Notes: generated from the letters alone by a model not told the origin. DNA of 64,000 nucleotides from SYFY01 sp041752315 (GCA_041752315.1 JBGSHJ010000066.1:1-64000), one strand, 5' to 3'; shown: positions 8,263-16,944, counted from the first letter of the stretch. A program made the numbers and translations.

Positions 8263-9816
8263 ATGAGCTGGAATGATGAAGTTGAAGAACTGGAACGACG
8301 CCGTCAGCAGGCGCAGGTCCAGGGCGGAATCGACGGTGTCGCCCGACAGCATGCCCAGGGGCGGCTGACGATTCGTGAGCGAATAGACGGTCTGCTTGAT
8401 CACGGCAGCTTTCAGGAACAGGGTCGGGCGACTGCGGTTCCCGACTATGATGAACAGGGTGCTGCACGTGAACTGGTGCCAGCCAATTACGTGCTGGGCT
8501 TTGGCAAGATCGATGGCCGACGAGTCGCAGTCGGTGGTGAGGACTTTACCCTGAAGGGCGGTTCGCCAAACCCTGCCGGACTGCGCAAGAGCGTCTACGC
8601 CGAGCACATGGCGTGTCAGTACAAAGTGCCCCTGGTCCGGTTGCTTGAAGGTGGCGGCGGCAGTGTGAAGGGCGGTGGAAAACCGGGTACCAACTGGGGC
8701 GAGCCAGTTTACGCCGAACCTCGCTTCAAGATCATTGCCGATGCGCTTGGTCAGGTACCGGTTGTTTCGGCCGCGCTGGGTGCCGTTGCGGGATTCCCCG
8801 CAGGCAGGCTCGTGGCTTCCCACTTTTCTGTCATGACGAGGGAAACCGCGCAGGTCATGACGGGCGGACCCGCTCTGGTTGAGCGCGCTTTGCGCACCAA
8901 ACTGACCAAGGCCGAACTGGGTGGTGCGGCCATTCACGCCAGGAGTGGTGTGGTCGATAACATCGCAGACGATGAACAGGATGCCTTTCGTCAGGTTCGG
9001 CGTTTTCTTGGCTACCTGCCATCACACGTTGGGAACTGTGCTCCGCGAACGCAGAGTGCAGATCCGGTCGAACGCATGGAACAGGACCTGCTTGGCATCG
9101 TACCGCGGGAGACCAACAAGGCGTTCAACGCACGGTTGATCCTCGAAATGGTTCTGGATCAGGGGAGTGTGTTCGAGATCGGAGCAGGATTTGGTCGAAG
9201 CCAGGTCTGTGCACTGGCGCGTTTGGCCGGCCAGCCGGTTGGTGTGCTGATCAACAACAACAAGATCTATGCAGGGTCGATGACTGCGCAGGCAGCACAG
9301 AAGTATCGCCGGTTCGTGGAAATGTGCGATCTCTTTCATCTGCCGATCATCAACTTTGTCGATCAGCCGGGTTTCATGATCGGATTGGAAGCGGAAAAAG
9401 CCGGGACCATACGGTTTGGAATGTCCGCTGTGGCCGCTGCGGTGCAATCGGTGGTGCCATGGGCCGTTGTGCAGATCCACAAGGGATTTGGTGTCGCGAC
9501 CGCCGCGCACTACGCGCCCAACAGTTATGTACTGGCGTGGCCTTCCGTGCAGAGCGGTGCCCTGCCCCTGGAAGGTGGTGTCGCGGTAGCCTATCGACGC
9601 GAAATCGAAGCAGCTGCGGATCCGGATGCCAAACGGAAGGAACTCGAGGATGCCCTTCGCGGACGACGCAATCCGTTTGCGAGAGCAGAGTCATTCTCTG
9701 TACACGAACTGATTGATCCGCGTGAGACACGGCCCGCCCTGTGTCAGTGGATTGACTGGATCCAGCCATTGCTGGAAACGCTGAAAGGTCCTGTTCGCTT
9801 CGGATTTCGAGGTTGA
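8263..9816 (+). CDS. Acyl-CoA carboxylase carboxyltransferase subunit
   Basis: A 517-residue single-chain carboxyltransferase (PccB/MccB type) that transfers CO2 from biotin to an acyl-CoA. Both crotonase-like halves are present. The N-half has RQHAQGRLTIRERI and the glycine-rich LLEGGGGSVKGGG; the C-half has the conserved INFVDQPGFMIGLEAEKAG and VQIHKGFGVATAAHY. Length is normal. It pairs logically with the stand-alone biotinyl domain at 6513. Substrate (propionyl-, methylcrotonyl-, geranyl- or other CoA) cannot be told from sequence. It sits between a crotonase and an SDR, as in an acyl-CoA catabolic operon. Confidence 0.9.
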   Translation: MSWNDEVEELERRRQQAQVQGGIDGVARQHAQGRLTIRERIDGLLDHGSFQEQGRATAVPDYDEQGAARELVPANYVLGFGKIDGRRVAVGGEDFTLKGGSPNPAGLRKSVYAEHMACQYKVPLVRLLEGGGGSVKGGGKPGTNWGEPVYAEPRFKIIADALGQVPVVSAALGAVAGFPAGRLVASHFSVMTRETAQVMTGGPALVERALRTKLTKAELGGAAIHARSGVVDNIADDEQDAFRQVRRFLGYLPSHVGNCAPRTQSADPVERMEQDLLGIVPRETNKAFNARLILEMVLDQGSVFEIGAGFGRSQVCALARLAGQPVGVLINNNKIYAGSMTAQAAQKYRRFVEMCDLFHLPIINFVDQPGFMIGLEAEKAGTIRFGMSAVAAAVQSVVPWAVVQIHKGFGVATAAHYAPNSYVLAWPSVQSGALPLEGGVAVAYRREIEAAADPDAKRKELEDALRGRRNPFARAESFSVHELIDPRETRPALCQWIDWIQPLLETLKGPVRFGFRG

Positions 9817-9859
9817 GCGGGAATTATTCCATCTTTTTTGAAGCTGAGGTATTTGCATC

Positions 9860-10726
9860 ATGACGTATTCGTTCGAAGGTAAGGTCGCCATCATCACAGG
9901 CGCAGGCGGTGGACTCGGACGTTGCCACGCACTGGAACTGGCAAAGCGGGGCTGCAAGGTTGTTGTCAACGACCTGGGCGGTGCAATGGACGGTACGGGT
10001 GGTTCGTCGGATGCAGCGATGAATGTGGTCGCCGAGATCAAGGCGGCAGGTGGAGAGGCCATCGCCAATGGTGGCTCGGTGTCTGACCCCAAAGGCGCCA
10101 AGAGCATGGTGCAGGACGCGATGAACACCTGGGGGCGGGTGGACATCCTGATCAACAACGCCGGAATACTTCGTGACAAGACGTTCCACAAGATGGACAT
10201 GAACGACTTCAACCTGGTCATGAATGTCCATCTGACCGGTTCGGCGATGGTCACGCGTGAAGTGTGGGAGATCATGCGCAGTCAGAACTATGGACGCATC
10301 GTCATGACCACTTCACCTACGGGGTTGTACGGAAACTTCGGTCAGGCCAACTATGGTGCTGCCAAACTCGCCCAGGTCGGTCTCATGAACACGCTCAAGA
10401 TCGAAGGGGCAAAGTACAACATCCGCGTGAACACGATTGCACCGGTTGCAGCAACCCGGATGACTGAAAACATAATGCCGGAAGCTGTGTTGAAGAAGCT
10501 CGGGCCAGAGCTGGTAACACCTGCGGTTGTCTATCTGTGTACCGAGGACGCGCCCAATGGCGTGATCATCCAGGCGCAGGGTGGTCGTTATTCCACCGCC
10601 ATCATCGTTGAAAACGACGGCATTGATCTTGGCATGGATGCTTCCGTGGAAGACATCGCTGACAATTACAAGAAGATCGTCGAGCTGTCGAACCTGCGAC
10701 CGCGCTCGATGCTGCAGCTCAACTGA
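9860..10726 (+). CDS. SDR resembling peroxisomal MFE-2 / 17-beta-HSD type 4 dehydrogenase
   Basis: A 288-residue SDR with TGAGGGLG at 13-20, the NDLGG motif after beta-2 that is typical of the MFE-2 dehydrogenase domain, NAG near 100, S152, Y165 and K169. Family members oxidise (3R)-hydroxyacyl-CoA to 3-ketoacyl-CoA. A C-terminal extension of about 40 residues follows the core. Together with the crotonase and carboxyltransferase upstream it supports an acyl-CoA degradation role. It is 43 bases downstream of the carboxyltransferase gene. Confidence 0.88.
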   Translation: MTYSFEGKVAIITGAGGGLGRCHALELAKRGCKVVVNDLGGAMDGTGGSSDAAMNVVAEIKAAGGEAIANGGSVSDPKGAKSMVQDAMNTWGRVDILINNAGILRDKTFHKMDMNDFNLVMNVHLTGSAMVTREVWEIMRSQNYGRIVMTTSPTGLYGNFGQANYGAAKLAQVGLMNTLKIEGAKYNIRVNTIAPVAATRMTENIMPEAVLKKLGPELVTPAVVYLCTEDAPNGVIIQAQGGRYSTAIIVENDGIDLGMDASVEDIADNYKKIVELSNLRPRSMLQLN

Positions 10727-10742
10727 GGACGGACGTTCTGAC

Positions 10743-10762
10743 GGTGCCCGGACCCGGGCACC
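10743..10762. terminator. Strong GC-rich palindrome between convergent genes
   Basis: GGTGCCCGG (10743-10751) and CCGGGCACC (10754-10762) are exact inverted repeats; folding with a 6-base loop leaves a 7-bp stem. It lies between the SDR stop (10726, +) and the HD-hydrolase stop (10785, minus). A bidirectional terminator is likely, though no T-tract follows. Confidence 0.55.
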
Positions 10763-10784
10763 CCGATCCGTGAGATTTCGACTG

Positions 10785-11672
10785 TCAGCGCCTGGTGCGA
10801 AAAGGTATTGGTTCGGCGTCGGGTCTCGTGTGTGACAGCTCGGCAAAAACTTCCTGGTCGTCGGCGTGCAGGTGATGGTAGAGGTTGGCAACCCACTGCT
10901 GGCCATCCTGAGAACGTTTCAGATAGCGCAGACCCGTTCCGACAAAGGGTTTGACCTGCGAGTTGAAAAAGTGCGCGAAGTTGTCGCGTAACTCACCTGC
11001 GGTGGTGAACCCCTGACGGGCCGCTTCACCGGTCTCCAGGAACTCGGCAAACAGTCGGGACAGTTTTTTCAGGTAAAGCGGGTCTGCCATCTGGCCGAGC
11101 AGATCTGCTGAACGCACCAGCGCCGCGAAGTCATCCACTCGTTGGTAGGCTGGTTTGCGAGGTACGGGAAATCGGGTCATTTCAATGTGATCGGTCAACT
11201 TCTGAAGATCGATCAGCGGCTCGTTACGGTACCGGTCTCGCACAAACAGGCACCCGCGAGAGACGTGATAAGGCGTCATGAACGCGTCGGTGCACCCAGC
11301 GGGAGGAGTAATGCGCGTCCCGTTCGTATCGATGACACACGAGGAGTCATCGTCTTCCTGCAGCAGCCCCCGGATGTAACCCACGTCGTGGAACATCATG
11401 GCGACCACGGCATGCAGCCATTCTTTCTGGGTGACATCGCCTTGCATCAACTGTCGACCATGCAGCATGGTCTGGCCGATGTCCGTTACCAGCATCGTGT
11501 GCTGGATATCGTGATAGGGACAATCACAATCAAGCAGTGCTTCCATCGCCGCGCGCGCAGATTGATCCAGAAGTCGGACCTCTGCTTCGGGTGCGTTGGC
11601 AAAAGCTTCCTCGAAGCGCTGTCGGATGTAACCGACAAAACTCTCGATGATTCGGCTGGAAGGGTTGAACAT
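10785..11672 (-). CDS. HD-domain phosphohydrolase
   Basis: A 295-residue protein of the HD/PDEase-like metal-dependent phosphohydrolase superfamily. Candidate metal ligands are H54 and H58 (PYHDIQHT) and the HD pair H95-D96 (MMFHDVGYI). The pattern resembles the catalytic core of cyclic nucleotide phosphodiesterases, where HD is preceded by YHxxxH. No sensory domain is attached. The start is ATG 11672; a TTG lies one codon upstream. Substrate is not known. It is divergent from metR. Confidence 0.75.
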   Translation of the reverse strand: MFNPSSRIIESFVGYIRQRFEEAFANAPEAEVRLLDQSARAAMEALLDCDCPYHDIQHTMLVTDIGQTMLHGRQLMQGDVTQKEWLHAVVAMMFHDVGYIRGLLQEDDDSSCVIDTNGTRITPPAGCTDAFMTPYHVSRGCLFVRDRYRNEPLIDLQKLTDHIEMTRFPVPRKPAYQRVDDFAALVRSADLLGQMADPLYLKKLSRLFAEFLETGEAARQGFTTAGELRDNFAHFFNSQVKPFVGTGLRYLKRSQDGQQWVANLYHHLHADDQEVFAELSHTRPDAEPIPFRTRR

Positions 11673-11809
11673 CAATGCAAGCCATGTGCTATCTGCATGC
11701 AGGAATGATAGTCAGCAGCGTCAGTTTATTGTCGTCGACCAGTACACAAAAAAAGTGGGTCATGCAAAAGCGGGACAATCGTCACATTGACTCTGCGATA
11801 ACTGGTCAC

Positions 11810-11817
11810 TTCATGAA
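11810..11817. promoter_or_regulatory. TTCATGAA palindrome upstream of metR-like gene
   Basis: An 8-bp palindrome 40 bases before the regulator start, in the divergent intergenic region. Known MetR operators have the half-sites TGAA and TTCA separated by five bases, so this arrangement (inverted order, no spacer) is only suggestive. Confidence 0.2.
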
Positions 11818-11857
11818 TCCTGTGCAACCATAAGACACGAAATCATGAGTGGTATTC

Positions 11858-12787
11858 ATGTCACAAATTGACCTGCGCCACTTGCGGACCATGGCCGCAC
11901 TGCGCGACACCGGTAGCCTGGTCGAAGCCTCGGATCGGGTTTTTCTTACTCAGTCTGCGTTGTCCCACCAGTTGAAGGATCTTGAAGAACGCCTCGGTTG
12001 TGCTCTTTTCATTCGCAAGACACGCCCGGTCCGTTTCACGAGCGCGGGACATCGGTTGGTGAAACTCGCGGACGATATCCTGCCACTGATACATCGGGCA
12101 GAAATCGATCTGGCGCGGCTGTCCGGAGGTGAATCGGGAAGAATGCTCATGGCCATCGAATGCCATAGCTGTTTCGAATGGCTGCTGCCTGCAATAGATG
12201 CCTATCGGGAGAACTGGCCGGAAGTCGAACTCGATGTTGCCGGTGGCTTTCACTTTGCACCTCTACCGGCGTTGTCGAGAGGCGATCTTGATCTCGTGAT
12301 TACCGCGGACCCGGTTGCACAGGACGACCTGATCTACCTGCCGCTCTTCAGTTACGAGGCCAAACTGGCAGTAGGCAAGAACCATGTCCTGGCAGGTCGG
12401 GAGTGGGTGGAGCCACAGGATCTGGCCACTGAAACTCTGATCACCTACCCTGTCGACCGGGGCCGCCTGGACGTCTTCAAATCCTTCCTCGATCCAGCGG
12501 GTGTGGAGCCCGCACGGGTGCGCACGGCTGAGTTGACACCGCTCATGATCCAATTGGTCGCCAGTGGCCGTGGGGTCACCTGTCTGCCGAACTGGGCACT
12601 GCACGAATATCGCGAACGTCACTACGTTTCCGTCAGCTCACTCGGTGAGGAAGGGATCTGGCCAACGCTTTATGCCGCAGTACGCTCCGATCAGGCAGAT
12701 GCGCCATTCATGCGCGGTTTTGTCTCAACGGCGAAGGAAACCTGCTTCAAGAGTCTGGTGGGTATCGTGACCGCCGATCTGGATTGA
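11858..12787 (+). CDS. metR: LysR-type regulator, MetR-like
   Basis: A 309-residue LysR-family regulator. The N-terminal winged helix contains LTQSALSHQLKDLEERLG with the SQSALSHQ-like recognition helix. The C-terminal part is a periplasmic-binding-like effector domain. The sequence pattern (LRHLRTMAALRDTGSLVEAS, RKTRPVRFTSAGHRLVKLA, IECHSCFEWLLPAID) matches MetR, which activates methionine-synthesis genes with homocysteine as co-effector. A GTG three codons upstream is possible, but ATG 11858 fits homologues better. No metE or metH is adjacent; the only sulfur amino-acid gene in the window is at 2777. Confidence 0.8.
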   Translation: MSQIDLRHLRTMAALRDTGSLVEASDRVFLTQSALSHQLKDLEERLGCALFIRKTRPVRFTSAGHRLVKLADDILPLIHRAEIDLARLSGGESGRMLMAIECHSCFEWLLPAIDAYRENWPEVELDVAGGFHFAPLPALSRGDLDLVITADPVAQDDLIYLPLFSYEAKLAVGKNHVLAGREWVEPQDLATETLITYPVDRGRLDVFKSFLDPAGVEPARVRTAELTPLMIQLVASGRGVTCLPNWALHEYRERHYVSVSSLGEEGIWPTLYAAVRSDQADAPFMRGFVSTAKETCFKSLVGIVTADLD

Positions 12788-12814
12788 GTCGGCACCACAT
12801 TGGGCTGGTGCCGA

Positions 12815-13417
12815 TCAGGGTACCTTTGTCTCCATCAACCAGGTATCGCCCGACAGCGTCCAGCAGGTGCGATCATGGAGACCATCCGGTTGTGCGAGGT
12901 CAAGACGTTCGACCTGGTGAGGCACAAGATAGAACCCGCAGGCCGTGGCGGGTGCAATCAACGGGTCCGGTAGCGCAAGTTCATCCAACGCAGACTTCAG
13001 GCGAGCCCGCGAGTCCATCACCGTACTCTGCGGTTGCACATTGGTGTAGAACCAATCCAGAACTTTTGGCATGTGGGGTCGCAGCTGCCAGCTTTCCGCG
13101 ATTACCTCCCGCTCCACTGGCTGCAAAACCACAAGCGCCCGGTATTGCACCTGAATACTCGGCAGATAGATGCAGATTGATGCGCGTTGTGACTGAAGCT
13201 GATTGAACTTGGGGCTGGTGCTGTTCATGAACAGCGCCAGACGCTGGCCGAGCTCACGCAGCACCAGGGTGCGGGTGTGCGGCTGGCCCTGCGCATCAAC
13301 CGTTGCCAGCGTGCACAGTGCAGCCATCGGATCGTTGGCTGTGCGCGCGCTGGCACGATCAGCATTCAGACGTGTTATGGGGTCGCCGGCAGGCTCGTGC
13401 AGGACCTTTTTTCGCAT
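12815..13417 (-). CDS. Pyridoxamine 5'-phosphate oxidase-like flavoprotein
   Basis: A 200-residue split-barrel flavin-binding protein. RTLVLRELG, FMNSTSPKFNQL, and the C-terminal LHDRTCW correspond to conserved PdxH blocks for FMN and PLP binding. PdxH makes pyridoxal phosphate, the cofactor of several enzymes encoded nearby. It is slightly shorter than Escherichia PdxH (218 residues), so a PdxH-like enzyme of altered specificity is possible. It lies eight bases after a small membrane-protein gene and is probably co-transcribed with it. Confidence 0.75.
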   Translation of the reverse strand: MRKKVLHEPAGDPITRLNADRASARTANDPMAALCTLATVDAQGQPHTRTLVLRELGQRLALFMNSTSPKFNQLQSQRASICIYLPSIQVQYRALVVLQPVEREVIAESWQLRPHMPKVLDWFYTNVQPQSTVMDSRARLKSALDELALPDPLIAPATACGFYLVPHQVERLDLAQPDGLHDRTCWTLSGDTWLMETKVP

Positions 13418-13425
13418 GACTGGGG

Positions 13426-13596
13426 TCAGCCGTTTGTCGAATCTACCTTGGGTGCAGACTCGGCGATCTGACGACGCAGCTCAGCGACGTCGCGCTGAAC
13501 TTCGCTCAGTCGAAAGACGAGATCGGGCAATTGATCGGTAACGCGCCAGAGCAGGTAGGCAATCACCAGCAGTACCAGAAAGGACAGAAATCCCAT
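13426..13596 (-). CDS. 56-residue single-pass membrane protein
   Basis: ATG 13596 to TGA 13426 encodes 56 residues. An N-terminal hydrophobic segment (FLSFLVLLVIAYLLW, about 3-17) is followed by a charged amphipathic tail (residues 29-46, RLSEVQRDVAELRRQI) that could form a coiled coil. It lies eight bases upstream of the pdxH-like gene on the same strand, so it is likely part of that transcript. No family recognised; the N-in anchor plus coil layout resembles small membrane scaffold proteins. Confidence 0.6.
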   Translation of the reverse strand: MGFLSFLVLLVIAYLLWRVTDQLPDLVFRLSEVQRDVAELRRQIAESAPKVDSTNG

Positions 13597-13723
13597 ATTC
13601 GACCTCGCAAAGTGTGGCGATCCGGGCGCCGGGCGTCCCGCGATCAGTGGCCCGGGATTTTACAGCTAATCACCGCTGGCACCACCCGGACCGAAGCAGA
13701 CAGGTTTTGAGTAGAATCCGGTC

Positions 13724-13993
13724 GTGGTCTATCAATACGCATTTTGCAGTTCGCCGTACGAGCAGAACCGGATCTCCTGGATGGACGATAGCTGGCGTGA
13801 TCGTGCAACCGTCGACGGCTGGCTGACAGGGTATGATCCAGGATCAACCGTGACCGCCTATGTCAATCCCGGTGATCCGCACGAGGCTGTTCTTGATGAC
13901 CATTTCCCCGACACTCGTTTCCTGTTTTATTTCCTGCCGTTCCTGGTGCTCGGGGGGCTGGCGCTGATTGCCGGTCTTCGGCGAAGGTGGTGA
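13724..13993 (+). CDS. DUF3592-like fragment
   Basis: An 89-residue frame from GTG 13724. The text GYDPGSTVTAYVNPGDPHEAVL followed by a hydrophobic segment (FLFYFLPFLVLGGLALIAGL) matches the C-terminal part of DUF3592 membrane proteins. The usual N-terminal membrane helix and first half are missing, and an in-frame TAG lies at 13712-13714. It may be an N-terminally truncated remnant or a short functional relative. It is 94 bases upstream of the P450 gene. Confidence 0.5.
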   Translation: MVYQYAFCSSPYEQNRISWMDDSWRDRATVDGWLTGYDPGSTVTAYVNPGDPHEAVLDDHFPDTRFLFYFLPFLVLGGLALIAGLRRRW

Positions 13994-14087
13994 CTGTGTT
14001 GATCAATGTGCAGACCAACGCCGTGATGAGTTTCCCGGAGTGGGTAAACGGTAGAGTCACAGGCAACTTTTTTTGGGGAGGTTGACG

Positions 14088-15245
14088 ATGAACGTGCTGG
14101 CTGAACCGCTGGATCTCATGGGCGCAGCCGAACTGGCTGACCCCGGTGTTTCAGCACGCAAGCTGCATGCCGGCCCGAACTGTCTGTTCTATCCGCGCTT
14201 TCAGCCGCCGTTTTATATCCTGTCCCGCTATGACGACGTCACGGCAGTGCTGCGCGACCCGCAGACGTTTGTGAGTGGCCAGGGTCAGGGCCCGAACTTC
14301 ACCGCGCCGGTTGGTGTAGTGTCCGATCCACCGCAGCACACCTTTTTTCGGGAGCTGGTTCAGCCGGTGTTCCTGCCTCGATCCATGTCGGGGTTGCGCC
14401 CCCGACTGGTCGCTATTGCTGACGAGTTGCTGCACGCGGTGAAGGATCGCGCGGCCTGGGATATTCACGACGACCTGGCGTTTCCATTGCCGGTCATCAT
14501 CATCTGCGAGATCTTTGGCATCCCTACCCGGGACATCGAACAATTCAAGCGCTGGTCCGATTCCTCCGTCGCAGCACTCTCGGCCCAGGATCCTTCTGTC
14601 CACATCGCCGATCAGATGGCCATGGCGGCCTACATTCGCGAGCTGATCCATACACGTCGAGTGGAACCGGATGATGGCAGGCTGCTGTGGCAGATCGCCC
14701 AGGTACAGCGCGACGGCAGGTATCTGAGTGATGAAGAAGCTGTGGGATTGGTGTTGCAGCTGTTTGTGGCTGGCAATGAAACCACAACCAGTCTCATCGC
14801 CAATTTTGTCTGGCGGTTTCTCTCGATCGACGGTTTGTGGCGACAGCTCTGCGAAGGTCAGATTGATCTGGACCGGGCCATCAATGAAAGCCTGCGATTT
14901 GATCCGCCACTGCTGGGTCTGTTCCGCACCACATCACGCGACGTGGACATCGGTGGCACCAGGGTTCCGCAAGGAACCAAAATCATGACCCATTACGGCG
15001 CCGCCAATCGGGATCCCGATGTTTTTCCTGACCCACATGTCTTTGATCCGAACCGGCAGGGCCGCAAGGTGCTCTCCTTCGGTCTTGGCATACATGTCTG
15101 TCTTGGTATGGAACTGGCGCGCCTGGAAACGCGTGTTGCCCTCTCGGCGCTGGTCAGGCACTTCCCGGATCTGGCGCTGATCAACGATGGCGAGCGGATC
15201 GGTCCGTTTCTGTTCTGGGGGCGGCGCAAGTTGCCAGTGGGTTGA
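14088..15245 (+). CDS. Cytochrome P450
   Basis: A soluble bacterial P450 of 385 residues. The heme-ligand loop FGLGIHVCLG has C338 as thiolate ligand; the ExxR motif is ESLR at 267-270; the oxygen-binding I-helix has AGNETT at 228-233. It hydroxylates a hydrophobic substrate using electrons from a ferredoxin system not encoded in the window. The start ATG 14088 follows GGGGAGG at good spacing; a TTG five codons upstream is rejected. The stop lies inside a short direct duplication shared with the SDR start region. Surrounding SDRs and hydrolases suggest catabolism of terpenoid, steroid or similar compounds. Confidence 0.93.
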   Translation: MNVLAEPLDLMGAAELADPGVSARKLHAGPNCLFYPRFQPPFYILSRYDDVTAVLRDPQTFVSGQGQGPNFTAPVGVVSDPPQHTFFRELVQPVFLPRSMSGLRPRLVAIADELLHAVKDRAAWDIHDDLAFPLPVIIICEIFGIPTRDIEQFKRWSDSSVAALSAQDPSVHIADQMAMAAYIRELIHTRRVEPDDGRLLWQIAQVQRDGRYLSDEEAVGLVLQLFVAGNETTTSLIANFVWRFLSIDGLWRQLCEGQIDLDRAINESLRFDPPLLGLFRTTSRDVDIGGTRVPQGTKIMTHYGAANRDPDVFPDPHVFDPNRQGRKVLSFGLGIHVCLGMELARLETRVALSALVRHFPDLALINDGERIGPFLFWGRRKLPVG

Positions 15246-15267
15246 ACTGGCCAATGGGTTGAACTGG
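15238..15267. repeat. 13-bp tandem duplication at the P450 stop
   Basis: TGGGTTGAACTGG occurs at 15238-15250 and again at 15255-15267. The first copy contains the P450 stop codon, and the second lies at the uncertain start of the next SDR. A small tandem duplication could have altered the gene junction. Confidence 0.7.
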
Positions 15268-16161
15268 AGAGAGCAGATAAGGCGTGAATCCGGGAGCGGT
15301 ATAGCCCTCGTCGCAGGGGCAACTCGTGGTGCAGGTCGGGCCATTGCCATGGAACTGGCGAGTGCCGGAATGAAGGTTTATGTCACCGGTCGCAGCACCC
15401 GCGAGTCGCGATCGAACATGAATCGTCCGGAGACAATCGAAGAAACTGCACAGCTCATCACCTCGCGAGGTGGCCGGGCGGTAGCGATCCGTGTCGATCA
15501 CACCAGAGCCGATGAGGTGACCGGACTCGTGCGGCGGATCGAACACGACGACGGTGGTCGACTCGACCTGCTGGTCAATGATGTCTGGGGCGGCGATCCA
15601 TTCACCGTGTGGGACAAGCCGTTCTGGGAGCAGGATCTCGAAGCCGGCTTGTTGATGTTCAACAACGCCGTCACCGCTCACCTCACAACCAGTCATACCG
15701 TTGTTCCGCTCATGGTCCGTCGTGGGCAGGGACTGGTCATCGGGATCACCGACGGCATCACCGACCAGTGGCGTGGATCCCTCTTCTACGATCTGGCGAA
15801 AGCCACAGTGAATCGTCTGGCGTTGGGTCAGGCAGCCGAACTCACGGGGCATGGCATCACTGCGCTGGCGCTCAGTCCCGGTTTTCTTCGCTCCGAGGCC
15901 ATGCTCGAAAACTTTGGTGTCAGCGAATCCAACTGGCGTGATGCAATCGTGCGGAACAAGGACTTTGCAGTATCGGAAACACCGTACTTCATCGGCCGCG
16001 CAGTTGTCGCGCTGATGCGGGATCCTGATGTCAGTGCGCGTGCCGGCAAGGTGCTCGCAACCTGGAATCTCGCTCGTGAGTATGGTTTCACGGATGTGGA
16101 TGGAACGCAGCCTCACTGGGGCGACTACGCAAGAGGAGTGCTCGGATTGGACATGGGTTAA
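15259..16161 (+). CDS. SDR family oxidoreductase
   Basis: A divergent SDR of about 300 residues. It has an AGATRGAGRAI dinucleotide loop (TGxxxGxG variant), GRSTRES after beta-2, which suggests NADPH, and NDVWGG in place of NNAG. The active-site helix contains YDLAK (Tyr-x-x-x-Lys). The C-terminus carries a long tail with REYGFTDVDG. Similar proteins appear as SDRs of unknown substrate in proteobacteria. The start is uncertain: the frame is open back to ATG 15187 inside the P450 gene, and TTG 15259 is the last plausible start. No strong ribosome-binding site is visible, and the start region overlaps a 13-bp duplication. Confidence 0.75.
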   Translation: MNWREQIRRESGSGIALVAGATRGAGRAIAMELASAGMKVYVTGRSTRESRSNMNRPETIEETAQLITSRGGRAVAIRVDHTRADEVTGLVRRIEHDDGGRLDLLVNDVWGGDPFTVWDKPFWEQDLEAGLLMFNNAVTAHLTTSHTVVPLMVRRGQGLVIGITDGITDQWRGSLFYDLAKATVNRLALGQAAELTGHGITALALSPGFLRSEAMLENFGVSESNWRDAIVRNKDFAVSETPYFIGRAVVALMRDPDVSARAGKVLATWNLAREYGFTDVDGTQPHWGDYARGVLGLDMG

Positions 16162-16179
16162 AGCAGCGGTCTGGATTTC

Positions 16180-16198
16180 TTTGACCTGACGAGTCAAA
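16180..16198. terminator. TTTGAC / GTCAAA hairpin
   Basis: TTTGAC (16180-16185) and GTCAAA (16193-16198) form a 6-bp stem with a 7-base loop 18 bases after the SDR stop. It may end the P450-SDR transcript; it is weak. Confidence 0.3.
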
Positions 16199-16298
16199 AA
16201 GGGGATGGAAAAAGCATGGTGATGCCTGGCCGATGCGGAGGGTTCTACACCGGTTGATGGAGAGCCAGAGCCTGGAGAATGGGCGCGAAGTGTTACCG

Positions 16299-16309
16299 TT
16301 ACATTGTAA
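16299..16309. promoter_or_regulatory. TTACATTGTAA palindrome upstream of cupin gene
   Basis: An 11-bp palindrome (TTACA-T-TGTAA) lies about 110 bases before the likely cupin start. The local sequence is unusually AT-rich for this window. It could be a dimeric-repressor operator, for example of a TetR-type protein. No regulator gene is adjacent. Confidence 0.3.
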
Positions 16310-16419
16310 TCAACTGCTCGCGCCTCTCATATTGGGGGCGTTCAGATGAAACGAAATATCTCTTCAAAGCGTTGCATTCAAATGCAGCCAATAAAAACGG
16401 CGAAGTAGGTACCACGGAT

Positions 16420-16944
16420 GTGAACAGCAGCCCGGAAGTGCAGGACAGCCACTACGTTCTCGGCGATACGCTGCGTCCCATGCTGACCAATGTGATGGGA
16501 TCGGCGATCGAGATCTTCGATAACAGGGGCATACCTGATGGTGGTCCGCCAACACATAAGCACGCCTGGGAAGAAATCTGTGTGGTGCGCTCCGGCGAGA
16601 TGGAAGTCGTGGTGGATGGCAAGACGACGCAGCTTGGCCCAGGCGCTTTTTCGCTCGTGCCGGCGAACACGCTACATGGCGATCGAACGCTTGATCACAC
16701 CCATTTCCTGACCATCGTCAGCAAGGGCAATGCGTCGAAATTTTTCGAGCAGGTGGCTGAAGAGGTGGAAATGAACCCGCCTGACATCCCGGGTGTGCTG
16801 CGTATCGGCGCGAGCCACGGCGATGTTGCTGAGCCTCTCTGGCGCCGACGCCAACTGGCCGCTTCACGACCATGGATTGCCGCTCAAACGGGTTCCGGAC
16901 GTGATCGCCAACACCGTGGAGCTGATCGTCAACCAGCTGCGTGA
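16420..16944 (+). CDS. Cupin-domain protein with likely C-terminal frameshift
   Basis: A cupin (small beta-barrel) protein. GGPPTHKHAWEEICVVRSGEM gives the first metal-binding cupin block (H-x-H, E), and PANTLHGD the second. The likely start is GTG 16420 (NSSPEVQDSHYVLGD); the open frame upstream to 16279 does not look like protein. After about 16810 this frame becomes Arg/Gln-rich and implausible. Another + frame then reads convincingly as ADANWPLHDHGLPLKRV and continues to a stop at 17020, where it overlaps the next gene's 3' end by 19 bases. A single-base indel near 16815-16835 would explain this. So it is either a recently broken gene or a sequencing error. Confidence 0.6.
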   Translation: MNSSPEVQDSHYVLGDTLRPMLTNVMGSAIEIFDNRGIPDGGPPTHKHAWEEICVVRSGEMEVVVDGKTTQLGPGAFSLVPANTLHGDRTLDHTHFLTIVSKGNASKFFEQVAEEVEMNPPDIPGVLRIGASHGDVAEPLWRRRQLAASRPWIAAQTGSGRDRQHRGADRQPAA

